NCBI GenBank assembly: GCA_013398955.1
Contig: VWPU01003192.1
Coordinates: 682,001-746,000 of the forward strand
Reading direction: 5' to 3'
DNA: 64,000 nt
Origin: Callaeas wilsoni
Lineage: Eukaryota > Chordata > Aves > Passeriformes > Callaeidae
Positions 1 to 13,712 of the stretch are shown piece by piece. The translations under genes and the position numbers were made by a program. The notes beneath the pieces were generated by a model. That model had not been told where the DNA came from, did no database searches, and worked only from the letters and a program-made list of their open reading frames with translations. Each line of letters begins with the position of its first letter. Within the stretch, counting starts at the first letter, position 1.

Positions 1-990
1 TAATATTTATTGTAGATACACAGATTACAGTCTTAATTATCCCTTTTTTCCTGCCCCTCAGGGGTGTGTATGTGTATAATTGTTGTCATTAGTACCCACT
101 TCTTCCTGTTCTTCCCCCAGGATTATCAATAGCTCTCTACCTAAATGTGACATTTTTTGATTGGTAGTCACTCACTACATTTTGGGATATATTTTATCCC
201 TTCTTTCTGTGCGCTGAATAGCATGGTAGGGTGAATTGAATCTTGACATTTTGAAGTGAAATAGGCTTGTTTTCTTTTCAAATCCCTGAAGTTGTTTAGT
301 GAAATGCTGCAGTCTAGGCTTTCTTTTATTGATATATAAATAGAAAGAAGATTAGTTTTGAAAGCACAATGGCTGCTTACAGACTACAAAACGGTGGGAA
401 AAAAGGGACGAGCATACCTTGATGTCAGTAACAGTTTTCTGAGGTGGGGGTTGTGTAGAGGAGAGGAGAAAGGAGGGAGGGAAGATTCAGAGATGAAAGT
501 AGATGGTTCTCAGCCTGGTATCTGCATCAGTGAAGTGTCCTGAATGGAAGGTGTGGTAAGAAAGGTCAGTCTTTGCAGTTCATTTAAAACTTACTGAAGT
601 TGTATTTGCATCTGATTCAGAAGAGTGATTGGACTGGAAGTTCCATATCTATACCTCATCTTCAGCCTATTATTCCATGTATGCTGATTTATTCTTTTCA
701 GCTTCTTTTCATCCTAAGTTACTTTTATTCCTTTGAATTCCCTCAGTTCTTTGTGATCTGTGATGCTCAGGTCTAGTAATGGAGATAGCTACAGTATTCA
801 AAAAGATTATATGAAAAGTTCAAAAGATACATAATTTCTGAGGTTGCTTGTACCTGTACTGCTTGTAACTTTACTGCTGCTTTTATGGAGTGGTTTCTCT
901 GCTGTTATTGACCCAAATACTGCCAAGTTAAATACTTCAGCATTTATTGAATTTCCTTGTCAATTAGATAAGTGTTCTAGCCAAAAGAGC

Positions 991-1480
991 AGAATCATAG
1001 AATCATAAAATGCTTTGGGTTGGAAGGGACCTTAAAAATCATCTAATTCTAGCCCTCCTGCCGTGGGCAGGGTCACCTTCCACGAGACCAGGTTGCTCAG
1101 AGCCCTATTCAGCCTGACCTTGAACACTGCCAGGGATGGGGTATCCACAGCTTCTCCAGGCAACATATTTCAGAGATTCACCACCCTTAGGTGACAAATT
1201 TCTTCCTAACATCTAATCTATACCTATCTTCTTCCATTTTGAAGCCATTACCCCTTTTCCTATCAGTACATGCCCCAGCTCTCTGTACCCTCCCTAGGTA
1301 CTGGAAGGCTGCAGTGAGGTCTCCCTGGAGCCTTCTCTTCTCCAGGCTGAACAATCCCACCTCTCTCATAGAACAGATGCTCCAGCCCTGTCATCATCTT
1401 TGTAGCCCTCCTCTGGATTCACATTACAGGTCCTTCTTATGCTGGGGACCCCAGAGCCGGGGACTCCAGAATGGTGCTCT
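991..1480 (-). mobile_element. CR1 retrotransposon fragment, 5'-truncated
   Basis: The left end AGAATCATAGAATCATA is the reverse complement of the CR1 3' octamer repeat, followed by the typical GGGTTGGAAGGGACCTTAAA block and the TTCTCTTCTCCAGGCTGAAC block. On the minus strand the frame around 1187-1369 gives [13 protein letters not shown] and [12 protein letters not shown], remnants of the C-terminus of CR1 ORF2 (reverse transcriptase). Right end truncated near 1480. This is a dead copy. Confidence 0.92.
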
Positions 1481-4400
1481 GTTGTTGGGTTATGGGACTT
1501 CAAGTCTCATGACTTGCCCAGTGGAATGTAGTGATTATTCTCAAATGCTGGGTGTTGCTGCATTCACAGAACTGAGATACAGCACCCATTGAAGACTGAA
1601 ATCTGGCAGGAGCCTTGTATACCAAACCATCACAGTTGTACTCGTTTGCCAAGGAAATACATTTTGGTGCTCTCTGAAACAAGCAAAATTAATTTTTTCA
1701 GCACGACAGTTCTATACTGTTCAATTAGCTTTATCTACCTAATGATTCATCCATCACAGACAGGCAAACATTCCCACAGTGTATGCACAGCCTAAACACC
1801 GCATGCATGAGTAGGACTTTACTGGCAAGAGCATTTTGCAAATTTTCCAGCTTTCAACTAGCTGCCAAGCATCTTAGAAAACTGCAGAATCCCAGGAACT
1901 TTAGAAACACCTAGAGATAAAAGAGAAATGTGTTTACACTAGAAGAGGCCTCTGATGAGAAGCTTTATCTGTGTCACTCTCTACCGTAAATCTGTGGCCA
2001 ATCCAATCAGCAGAGCTTCAATTCACACCCTTCTTGGGATAAAGCAGTGAACTGATACACAGTACAATTCCACTTTCACAGCAAATCAAGATGATTTTTT
2101 TGTTTATATTTGTACTGACCTCTGAAAGTGTTAAAATAATACCATAGCTGTGATTGTTCCATTCTTTGAGTATACAACCAGTTACATCATAGAGTTTCCA
2201 AAATTTCTGAACAACAAATAAGTGCTTTTGACTTACCTGTTGCAGTGATAGATGCCTAAATTAGCCTTTCTGGAATGTAAAACACTTCCTTCAGAGCTTT
2301 CTGTGCACTTCTCACCAAGACTTTGGGTTTGTAAATCACATGTTCTAAAAGGAATATGAGAGAGTGTGTGGAAAATTTTGTTTGATTCTTAAAAGCTCTT
2401 TAAAGAATTAATGAGTAGGATGAATGCATAATTTAGTATTGTAAGAGAAGTTCAAGAACCTGTAGCAATTACAACACCAAATTTTCTCATAAAGGATTTG
2501 AGGTACATACTCTTGATATGTGTCGAGCATTTACACACATAGTTCCCACTCACATAGTTACCAATGTAAGATTTTCACTCATTATCCCCAAATGTCAATG
2601 GCAGAGCAGATTCAGAAATTTTTAATGGACTTTTGTGAAGGAAAAAAACAATTTACAATTCAGTAATGTCCTGGAGCACATTTGAGTTTATGGAATGAAT
2701 TAGTTCACTGGGAAAGGTTTTAAAAAGGAGCCTTAAGCATCATCAAATTAAACATATAATGGTAAAGTCAGTTAACTGTCTATTTGCATATAATGTGAGT
2801 TTATAGTTGGAAAAGGTTGTTTAAGAGGTTATATAACAGAAATATAGAAAGCGTTGTTATAATTTATTACCCTGTACCATTAGTCTGGTAATGCGGAAAG
2901 ATACATGTACACTGATCTGTATTATACATACATATGAAAATAATTTGACAGATCAGAAAAAAAAGACATTTTTAGCTGTGATCTAGACTGCCAAAAATAC
3001 CTCTGTTTATTCAGTTAGCTTTCATATTTAATTGCCTACCTAGTCATCTGTGGACATAATGTTGGCATACTCTGTACAATATGATAGAGTCTCATTTTAG
3101 GTGTATAATGAACTTCAGTTTCCTAAGTGGAGCTTATATTAGGTGACATTTTCCATGTAGGGAAAATTGCATTCCTTTGAGAAGAAGCTTTACAGCAAAA
3201 GAGTAGAAATCTAAGTTAGTTCTGTCAGTTTTAGCAAAACATTTGCAATGGTTCACAGTTAGAAAGTAAGCTGAATGTTTGATGGTAGATTCCCCCAGAC
3301 TAGGCTGAAAAGACATTATCAGTAAGAATTCTATAATTTCTTGAATTCCCGTGAATTCTGTCAATTATACCTCACAAGACTGGCACAGGTTAGAGTCAAC
3401 AGCTTCTTGAATGACTTAGAAAATAAGATATGCTTTTGTTGTACTGTTTAAATTAGGCCAAAAACAAATCCCAGAAATTTGTGTTAATTAGAATCCACCA
3501 GACTGTTCTTCATAAATTTCATCTCAGCATTTAGAGTGCAAATGTTGAAATAAATTTTAGCCATCATTCAAAGATAGGAGCATTTCAAGCACAACCTTCA
3601 AACTGGATGTTTTATTCACAGTTGTCTTTGTCTCTTCTGAAGACCATTCTCACAGAAGTTAAAGGTCTCTTGATTAGAGCGTATCACTTGGAAGAGCATG
3701 AAAATGCCAGGGATTTAATTATTGCTGTTCTATTGCCACAGCAATTGTTGTATATTTAATTTCTCTCTTAAAAGTAGGGCAAGGGGGAAAAAACAAGTAA
3801 GTGCATGCAATGTGGATTTTTCTCCTCTTCTTTTTATGAAGCTACAGAAAAGTCCTGGCTAAGACAATCTGTGTTGGGTTCTCCAGCTTGTTGTAGCATG
3901 ATCAGAGGGAGGAAGTTTATGGGGAGGGAGGGCCATGCAAAGCCCAGGTAAAATACTTGCAGTGGTTTTTGTGATGCACAGAGCAAACCTCGCCACACAA
4001 TCCCAAAGACTCTGGTGAGAACTTTGGTAGTTTTTGTATTTGAAGTCTGCTAGGCTGACCCTAGGGGCCAATTCAAAAGGCAAACAAAAGCAGCTCTGAA
4101 TAGTTTACAGAAAACCTTGTTATCTCTACCTCCACCACAGATACAAACCAGATTTTACAAGACCCTGACACTTAGGGATTTCACTTCTGAAACAAGTAAG
4201 AAAGCTGAGCGCATTCCCTATATGTTTATTAGCTTTTCAAATGAAGGTCAGGCTTTCCCATTTTCCCCTGTCTATGGAAAATTTGATGCCCTCAGGATGG
4301 AATGGATTTTATGTCATTCTAGACACTCCCAAGGGAAGAAGCCCCTCCCTCTTCTTGCTGTGGTAGCACTTAACCAATGGAACACACTAATTACATGTGA

Positions 4401-5320
4401 GAGCTACCAACATGTGCTTGTGCCTCTTTGATTTTCCTTGAAGACCATCCTGTCTTACCATTTACCTGGAAGAGGAAAAGTTAACAGTGTTGAGTCAAGT
4501 GTTGCTACTTAGAATTTGGAAAGAAATAAATCCTCCTGTCATGCAAGTTTCTGTCTTAATTTGCTCTTGTAAAATCCATCCCTTGTTGTTAGACCAGTTC
4601 AGAAACACAAAAGGCTTTTAGGTGGCTTCTCAAGAGTCTGTGTTGCAATCAATCTCATAACAAAGTGGAAGAATTCAATTTAGAATAAAATAGTGAAAAG
4701 AATTCAACCTAGAAGGGCCAAATAAGCTTCTGAGTTGTAAACCTCTAAACTGCTCATAATTTGATCAGTCTTCATGCAAAAGAGAATAATGAAGGGAGAA
4801 AGAAATTTCAGAGTCAGGCACATAATAAGGTACATGAGCAGGGACTGAAACGCTAGGCATTGACCATTAAAGGAAAAACTTAAAAATAGGTACAATAAAA
4901 GTAAACTAATCAATTGATTGTAAATTGTACCAGTAATTTCTAATCTCCGTAATTCAGCTAATACAAGCATAAAGGGAAGAGTTTTTAAATTAAGTTGCAT
5001 TTTAAAAAGAAGGGCAAGCTTTAATATAATGCATAATTATGCTATGAAACAGATTGCCACCAGGTGCTGCTTGAGCTAAGATTGTAGTAAGATTCAGAGG
5101 TGAACTGGACATCTTTGTGGACTTGTAGAATATGCAGAGGTAAAACTGTTAAAATTCTGATGTAAGTGTTAAAAGAAGCGTTTTGGAAGGCATGTAAAAC
5201 TTTATGTTTCAAAATCCAGAACAATCTCTTGCTAACAGGGGTTTGGAAACAGTTTTTTCCATATTTTCATTTCATGGTATCTCTTATACTTTCCCTAAAA
5301 CATCCAGAAGTTTATGGAAA

Positions 5321-5380
5321 CAGAGTATAAGACCAGTTGGGCTCAGGTCTAATCCAACGTGGCAATTCTTACATTATGAT
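5321..5380 (+). mobile_element. Ancient CR1 3' tail fragment
   Basis: The block containing GTTGGGCTCAGGTCTAATCC and then GTGGCAATTCTTAC resembles the 3' end of old amniote CR1/L3-like elements ('GGTCTGAYCCAGTATGGCAATTCTTA'). It is short and diverged. Confidence 0.42.
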
Positions 5381-8300
5381 TAATGAGGTTCCCTTTATCA
5401 ACAGCTGTGATTCTGACCTTTGTGGCTCTGCTGCTTATCTCCTGATTTATACATCTTCATAACCTGCATCTCATTTAGAATTAAATAAAAATCTAAGTAA
5501 CTTCCATGCAATTACTATAGCCTTTTCAAATATTTGCTCATTCAAATAATTTATTCACAGAATCTCAGATAGTTCATCAGCAGCACTCTTCTAAAGTATA
5601 GTACTACTATTAAGATTGATTTTTTAAATGCAGCATTTATTATGGCATGTAGGAGAGAAATAATATGCTGACACTAACCTCTCTGCATCTAAACCTTGCT
5701 TTGGAGACCCAGTGTTAGAAATGTGCATCTCCCTTATTTAGAATTGTGACGTGGTCAGATATATTGAGAGATTTCTTTCCTGGTTTGTAATGTTCGTGTG
5801 ATTCAGGACATTTTAGCTTGACGTGTTATAAAATGAGCCAGTTTATCTTTAGTTTAGCCTGTGATCAGTGGGGAGAGTGCTTCTCCTTTGGGAGCTGAAT
5901 GCAAAATAACTGAAGCAGATTGAAGTTGGCAGTGACTAATGAAGTCTTGTGAAGGAGTCAGGAGTCAGTGGGTTACTACATAGGATGGATTGAGAAGACA
6001 GTAACAACAGCCTCTTTGTTGAGTTTATGCTGTCTTCTTTTTTTTTCTTTTTTTTTTTTGCATAATCAGTGCTTCTGCGAAGAAAATCTCCTCAAAAAAA
6101 AATCAAAAATTCCTGATGTATGTCTCTGAAATACAGACATCCGCACACACATTTGTTACAGTGGAGATAATTCTAGGCTTCCATGTTTAATGAGCCAGCA
6201 TGGTTGCCTAAAGGTGTTCTACATGTTAATAATTTTAATCAGTCACACAGAATTTATGGAGCTAGAATTTCAATTGAAATTAGCATGAGTTAAAACCTCA
6301 GTCATTTATTTCTCTGAGAGCTCCCCCTACTTTCCCCGTTCCATAATGTGCCCTGTTGTCACAGAATCTGACACAATAAATCAGTTGTTCCGCAGGCACC
6401 ACTGAGCAGGCTGGTGTGGGACTTGCACACAGAGCATAACCACTGGGAGCAGAAAGCACTGCAGTTGGGTTTGCGTTTGCTGTATGTGTGAAATCCGTGG
6501 GCATGGAGCAAAAGCTGAAGGAGCATAAGGAGGAGGAGTGTGCCAGCCTGGCCTCAAAGGTACTGGGAAAGGGGCAGAGACAATGCCAGCCAAGCCCCTG
6601 CCTCCAGCCTGGCAGCTGACCCAGGTCAGGAATCGCTGCCTTAAGCCCGTGATTAAATGACGTGAATGACTTGCCTAACCTCAGCCGTGTGCAGAGCAGG
6701 GTGAAGGAGGTCAGGCAGTAAGGAGGGAAGCACACCTTCCCTAGGCAATCTTCGGAGAATTTAGCTGGGCTCTGTGCTATGGGCAGCACTGATGCAAAGC
6801 TACAGCCCACACCACAGTTGCTGGAAATTTTTCAGCAATGCTACAGCAATTCAGAAAACTGCTGTGGTGTTACACTATTTTTGTGCCTGAAATACTTGTT
6901 GAAGCCTTTTGTTAAACAAAGTCTTGAAGACTTCTTTTTTTAGGCTTTTTCTCTTTTAGGCTCACATTACTTTGGGGATTTTGACTGAAACATTGTGAGG
7001 CAAACTGATTCAGGCTCTCTGCAGTCTAACTGTCCCAGCCTGTGTGCACAGAGTGCAACAAGATTTGTGTTTTCCACCTCATTAAACTGACAGCAGAAAT
7101 TAGTTTGTGGTATTAAAGACTAAAAAGTTAAATTACAGCTACACATGTCCTTTATGCAATGGTGTGTGTGAAAGATGTTTGATTTTAATGTTTGCTATAA
7201 TGGAGAATTTAAATTGCAATGTTTGTCAAATCTCTAATCTTTGTTTCAGAGTGGAATATTAATTATGCTTTTAACTACGAGAGGTAAATAAAATGAGCAT
7301 CCACTGCCTGCCTAAGGGTAAATTGCAGATTACTGACAACGTGACGTGGAGTACTAAATGTCAGTTTTGTCAAACAAATTTAGAGGAACAGTTAAACTAT
7401 TAGCTTCCTGTTGTTATGGGTTTTTTTTTTTTTTGCAATGAATGACTGTTCCTAGCAGCAGGGGCACTGTACCATATGGAACACTAACAGAGCTAAATCG
7501 AATAAGCGAGATGAATGAGGAGATAGCACTACAGACACACTCAATTAGTTTATAACTGTCTATTAACTTCTGTTGGTGGTTTTGAATAAACAATAGATTA
7601 ACCATTACACCCCTTCTCTTTCTTTATGAAACCAGTAGAAAGACAGTGTGATGAGGGCACACAGTGAAGAAGAAACTGAGCCCCTTCTTTCTTTTTATTT
7701 TTACCTCCTGCTTCTTAACAACTCAACTTGTGTGATATTGGCAGTATCTGCAAGTAACAAGTGCATTAGATCCAAGAAGCGAATCAAAATATTGCAAGTG
7801 TAGTTATGCATGCAAAATAGTTCTTCAAATTACCAGGAGTTACTCTGCCTGATTTTGTATAGGACCTGGTTTATTAGCAGGGAGGCACTAGTATGGCATG
7901 TGAACCTAAGCCAGTCATTGCAATTTATTTGGCAGTTAAAGGGAAAGTGTTGTGATCAGTGCAGAAATAAAATACTATGAATGTGTCTGCCAATCTGTCT
8001 GTGCCCCAAACTACTTTTAGACCTGAACTACTTGTAGCAGGTAAGAGGCGATTCATTAATGTGCCCCTGACTAGGAAAATTTAAAACGTTTGATTTTGTG
8101 TACCAGATTATGTCCTCTTAGAGTCATTAGAGTCAGATTATTTCCTTCTAGTTTAAATCCTAAATAAATAAACATAGTATAATATATTACTATCCCTGGC
8201 TTCCATTTTAAGGTATTGGAGAGAGATTAGAACCTCCGGAGGGTACTGAGCTTACCTTACATATACTATGATATTTTTGCCTGTTATTTAATTTAAAATT

Positions 8301-9999
8301 GTTAGTAAAAAATACCTAAAGACCACTCAAGCTATTTCATGTCCCACTTTCACATTAGGTGTTCAAACACCTAATTAGTGAAGATCTTACCACTGTTGAA
8401 CCTGAAATCCAAAATACCAGACAGAAAAAGTGGGCAAGGTAAGTTAAGAGAGGAGCACTAGATGGAGGGGATAAAATAATAAATACAGCAAGACATGATT
8501 AGTTCCCACTCTGTCAGTGATAGTGATCGATAACTGCCATAAGCCTTGCCATCATGTGATTGCTTAAAGCTCAGTACTTTTAGACATAATCCTGAATCAA
8601 GCTTAGGTTGCAAACTTCTCTTCAAATTCTTATCTAAGTTGAAAATCCGTAAGTTTGTTTTTAATCATTGTCCCAGTGCAGCGCTGAGGGACACTGCCCA
8701 TCTGTTGGATCATCTTAAATGAGGAATTTACAGATACTTGGAGACACTTTAAATTTCATCCAATTTTTAGCCTTCTTGTTGTTTAGCAATTAGTGCTACT
8801 TAGTTCATTATACCAATAGAAGAGGTAGCTGGGAGACGTTGGAGAACAGGTGCTGTGGACCCACAGGAGATCTGGGAACACAGTACTTAGGGAACACAGG
8901 ACATTAATTCATAGAAAGCTTGAATCCATTAGATGAACTGCACATAAATAGAGTTGTTTGAAAATGCAAAGCTTCCATTTCCTGGACCAAGCGTACATTT
9001 AGGTAATAACATTCATCCTGCTGAAATCCTTTCAACTGTCGGCTGAATGCAATAGTCTTCTCCATCTTCTGTGGAAAGACTAACACTGCTGTCAGCCTGC
9101 TGCTAACTTCCTTCCAAGATCCATATTACTGATGAGTGAAGTGGTTTTTGTCTGTCCCCTTACCATACCTATTTCACACGGGGTGATGTAAGTCTTAATT
9201 AGCAAAACTCCATGAAATATTTAAAACTCCTCAGGTGAAAGGAGTGATATTGGTAAAGTGGAAAAATAGAATGAAAGTCTTATATTGTGTAGAACACGAG
9301 CTTCATAGATCCTAGCGGAAAAAATATAAAGTATTGGCAGAGACAAACTCGGGCTGGGACTGCAGAGTGGTGATAAGTTGTCCTTGTCAGAGTCAAGCCA
9401 CAATATTAATACATTCCTATCTGTAGGCTTTTTGGCATGCAAAACATAATTTTCCAAGTTATGCAAACATTTCTGTCTGCTTCTGACAAAGTAAGTCTTT
9501 TTCTTTCAGTTTTACCTGCACATGGCAATAATTCATAAACTTTACCTAATTTCTGAAATCAACTGTCATGGTAGAGGAAATTCTGGTTTACTGCCATTTA
9601 AAATTCGACCCAGACTTATGTCCAAGTTTCCCATCTAGATTTCTGTGTATCTTCTTCGGCCTGCATTTCTGAGTCTGGATTTTGGGAAAGCTCTTGTTTA
9701 TCTAGCTTCTTGCTACCGTAACGTCTTATCTAAATTCAACTAGAGTCTCCTTACCTGTAATTCACCTGTGCCAAAATACTACTGCACTGCCGCTGCCCAC
9801 TCTTCCTTAGTTACTGTTATTTATAGTGTTGCAGTGTTTTAAAGGAAGGCACTGTTTAAATAGTGAACATGTGTCCCTAATGAATCGCACAGATGTCCAC
9901 TCATCTGTTTTCAAGTTACTTATTTCCTTGCTGTTCAAGAAACTATCACAGTACTATATTTTACCCAGGGTTTGTAAGCTTAACGATTACTAATGACTG

Positions 10000-10089
10000 T
10001 TAAAAATTACCCCCTGATGGAGGGTAATGTCATTCCATGCAGTGACTTGCATGAAACCACATTACCCTCAGTTGGGGGGTAATTTTTAA
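10000..10089. repeat. 90-nt perfect-register inverted repeat (hairpin)
   Basis: Positions 10000-10041 pair with 10048-10089 with no bulge: 35 Watson-Crick pairs, 3 G-U pairs (in the + strand RNA) and 4 mismatches, around the hexaloop GTGACT. Both ends are TTAA. It could be a palindromic ancient repeat or MITE, or an intronic pre-miRNA-like hairpin in the PTPRM sense transcript. I do not recognise a named family. Confidence 0.8.
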
Positions 10090-13000
10090 TTACTATAATG
10101 CTCTTGCAAGTACCCATGATGCAGCACTGAGGTCATCTTTTCACCGAAAGGATTCCATTACTTAGTTTACTAAGTGACTGAGTTCAATGGATGTACAAGT
10201 GATCCTGCTTTTACATTTTGTCTCATGCAAATAAAAGTTAGCAAGTGGAAGCCTGTTAATCTCTTGAAAGAGCGCTCCTTTCTCCAAGGGCAGGATTGGA
10301 ATGCGCTGTTCTGAATTCCTTATTCACTTAACTGTCCACTGAAGTCAGCTTTAGGGAGTCCCATAATTTCCTTGGAAAGACATTCCTTTTTAACAAGTTG
10401 TCTAGATAGGCTAGGAAATGTCAATCTAGTCAAGACGTTTGTTTGACATATGATCCTAAGGTACTTACAATTTGAATCACAGAGTACGTTGAAGAGAAAT
10501 TGCTGTGATCTAGTTTCTGAATGTGGTAAAATTGCCGTTGTGTATTCATATTTCTTTAGGATTGGAAAACAGTCACAATACTATAGATATTTTCAGGTAC
10601 TTTTGTATTGTTACATAGCCATATATTCTATTATGGCTTACTTAGCCCGTTTCATTAGAAAATATACCAACATTTGTGCCAAAACATGAAAAAACCTGTT
10701 CCACAGTAAATGCTATGCTATTTTAGAAGCATTCCTGCTCACTGCTTTTTGTTTTTAATGCAGAAAAAGATTTGGCAGATTCTCTAGGAGGATAAAATAT
10801 CCACATATTCCCAAATGTTATTGACTAGTAGTATTGCCTTGCAATTTAATCTCCTGCACACCTCTCTCTCCCTCTAATTTCAGCTAATGGGGCTCCTGCG
10901 TAGACCTGTCTCTTGACCTAACCTACAGTTTATTACAGGCCCTAAGTTACTCCCTCTCAAGTACCCTCTCCCAAATCATGAAGAGCTTTAACAGAGAATT
11001 CTCTGCTATATTATTCAATAAAATCACAGAAAGTATATTATTAGCCATTACATTCTTCAGAGGTGCAGAATCATTTTGGTGGAACTCTTTAAAGTTTTGC
11101 TAAGACGGTGTGCTTTGTTCATTAACAAATTATGATGTGAGTTTTTGTTGTTTTTTTTTTTAATAAAGAGCGAGCAGTTTGCTTTGCAGCTGTCACAGTT
11201 TGTATCCCTTCTCTGTAAATGATGAGTTGCAGAGTTGATTTTAGCACTAACACTGTAGCTTAGAAACTTCACCACTGTCTGTTATTGCAAAGGAGTAGTT
11301 TGTTATTTTCAGCACAAAAGCCTGTTAGTTCTGTTTCTGGCCTCATGGCCACCTCCCTTCAGACAGTTCTCTGTATCTATAAATCTCAGTGTACTTACTG
11401 TATTACATCATGACTGTAAACTGTAATACTTCAGCATATTTAAGTACTGGACTGTGTATTGTAAAAACAGCAGCTATCATTACTCTTAAAATTGCAAATT
11501 CTAACTGACTGCTGTTTTTAATGGTGTAGTAGTATTTTAGTTGTTTGAGGTTGTTGCCTTTTGAAGAACAGCACAGTGCCTACCTTCTCTTTTTTTTACA
11601 TATAGTATTTTTGTGATGGATGATTTCATTAGGGGAAGGGCTATGACTATTTTCTGCTTTGACTCTGTTGAAAGGAGCTTTACCATGCAAGCTCTGTTTA
11701 GAAGTTTCAGATTTTTCAGATTTTTCCTTTTCCAAGGATAAAAGGTGTAGTTCTGTCTTTGAAAGCGTATCTTCACAGAATTTAGAATTAGATTTGAGTA
11801 CAAGTACAAGGCATTTGTTTTTTTCTTTGTGTTTCTGTGACAGAGGTATAGACTTAAAGGTAGTGCGGTTCCATGCAAAATTTGATTCCTCAGTCTTTGG
11901 ATTATCATTCTGCTTGTGGGTGGCAAAGCTCTGAGCGAAAATCCTGTATTATATGCAATCATTAATTAAAATTCTTTTCAAATGTTAAAGTTATTGTGGC
12001 TGTAAAACTGATCATATTTTTCAGATGAAATTGTATTAGAAAGATTTAGAGAAGCTTTCCTTGACACCTTTCTTACATCTTTTAATTAAGAGAGCCTTTG
12101 GTGTTAATAGGTTCAAGTTTGCCAGAATTAAAAATGAAGGTATCCAAATATTTGAAATGTTCTTACCTAAAGCCACCATGGTATGCAGCTGTATCAGCTG
12201 CCCTTTCCAGCGTGCTATAAAGAGCCCCTAAAGTGGATTAATCAGCCTTCCTTGCCATACAGGCCTCACATTAAAATCTTCCTTATGAGCCATTGAACAT
12301 AGCACAAAAGGCCCCAACACACATACCTGCTAAAAGAGAAGTAGGGGCTGGACAACTTCATTAGCATTTTATACAGGGGACAGATGACAGTTTCTCCCAG
12401 AAGTCGCATTCTGCTGTGCGGGATAAAATTGGATTGAGCGTGCAGCTGCATCTTAGGCTGACCAAACAGTATCAGCCACACAAGGTCTCAGCTGGAGCGC
12501 TTCCTCCTCTGGTCATGTCTTTGGATTAGCAGCAGTCCATCTGCCACCACGCTTCCACTGCCAATTAAATGATACACCCATAGCTTGGGAGAGCACTCGA
12601 ATGGTTCACAAGCTACATGCTGCTAAAGATCCACTCTTCAGTGCCTTCCTTCCCCCAGTGAGCACCAAGCACTGGTGCGTTAATGCACTTCCAAAAATGC
12701 CCTAGGTGTATCCTCATGCATCCCAGTAGTTATTCTACCTGCCCTAAGAGGATTGCCCAATTTCAGCAGCCCCTTAGGAGAAATTATTTTCTTTCTTACA
12801 TGACTGAATATTGCCTATTCTGAGCTTTTAGTCAGTGACTTTTGTTGAGACAGATTATTTCTTCTGGAAGCAAAGGAAGATAGACTCCTAAAAGCCTGAT
12901 TAAAACTCTGTGCAGTAGGATATTTTGAACTGCTGAGGTATACTGAATATTACAGAAGTCTTGAAGGAGGGAATTGCTTGAAAAAGTGAAAGGCACATGA

Positions 13001-13593
13001 TACAGTGTAGGTAGTGCAGAAAAAATTATGTGCAAGTTTGTGAATGCTCAGTACCAGCACTAGCAAATATGTTCTACAGGCTGCTGCTTGTATTAGGATA
13101 CAAAGAGGAAAAAATTACCTGTTCAAGTGGATCTGTGGATCAAAAGTCAGCATGAACAAGGAACTCTGTCTTTTACAGAGGGCAGTATATTCAGGAACTG
13201 AAGAAGTACCTCCCACTGCAGGACTTACACAGGAGCTAGGTCAATATGCTTATCTGTTTACCACAACATCTGGACTAACACAACAGAATTTTTCATCAGC
13301 AAAAAGCCTTTTGCTCTTTTGTATTCCGCTACTGGGAATCAGCAAGGCAGTGAATGAGTTGTATTAGGTTAAGCCTGTCAAAACCTTTCCTTTTGGTTCT
13401 GCAGTACACCACTACATATGTTTAATTACATGTTTACATATCGACATGCACGTATATAATAGATAAAATATATAAAATACATTTACATATACCTAAATAG
13501 AAAATATGCTAAAGATAACTCTTTTAAGGGCTATTTCAGATAACTTTAAAGTATTTATTTTGACTGCATTTTATGTCCTTATACTGATAAAGC

Positions 13594-13712
13594 CAAATCA
13601 TAGAAGGGTTCGAGTTGGAAGGTAATATTTCTAGTTCACAACCCCCCTGCCATGGTCAGGGACACCTTCCACTAGATCAGGTTGCTCAAAGCCCCATCAA
13701 GTCTGGCCTCAC
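13594..13712 (-). mobile_element. CR1 3' fragment
   Basis: Starts AAATCATAGAAGGGTTCGAG and continues with the CR1 block CCCCTGCCATGGTCAGGGAC and AGGTTGCTCAAAGCCC. Only the 3' 120 bases remain, in reverse orientation. Confidence 0.82.

Noticed and set aside
1191..1592. 133-codon open frame on +
   Set aside because: It is the antisense translation of the CR1 copy at 991-1480 running into flanking sequence.
6298..6810. A 170-codon open frame on the minus strand, the longest in the window
   Set aside because: It lies in a locally G+C-richer intronic patch, has no recognisable domain, no good start context, and Ser/Pro/Cys-rich composition typical of a chance frame. Part of the interval (about 6655-6725) faintly resembles a MIR-type SINE, too weakly to annotate.
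8380..8460. GGCAAGGTAAGT donor-like site, considered as the end of the upstream transmembrane exon
   Set aside because: The preceding sequence encodes no hydrophobic segment in any frame and shows no matching acceptor.
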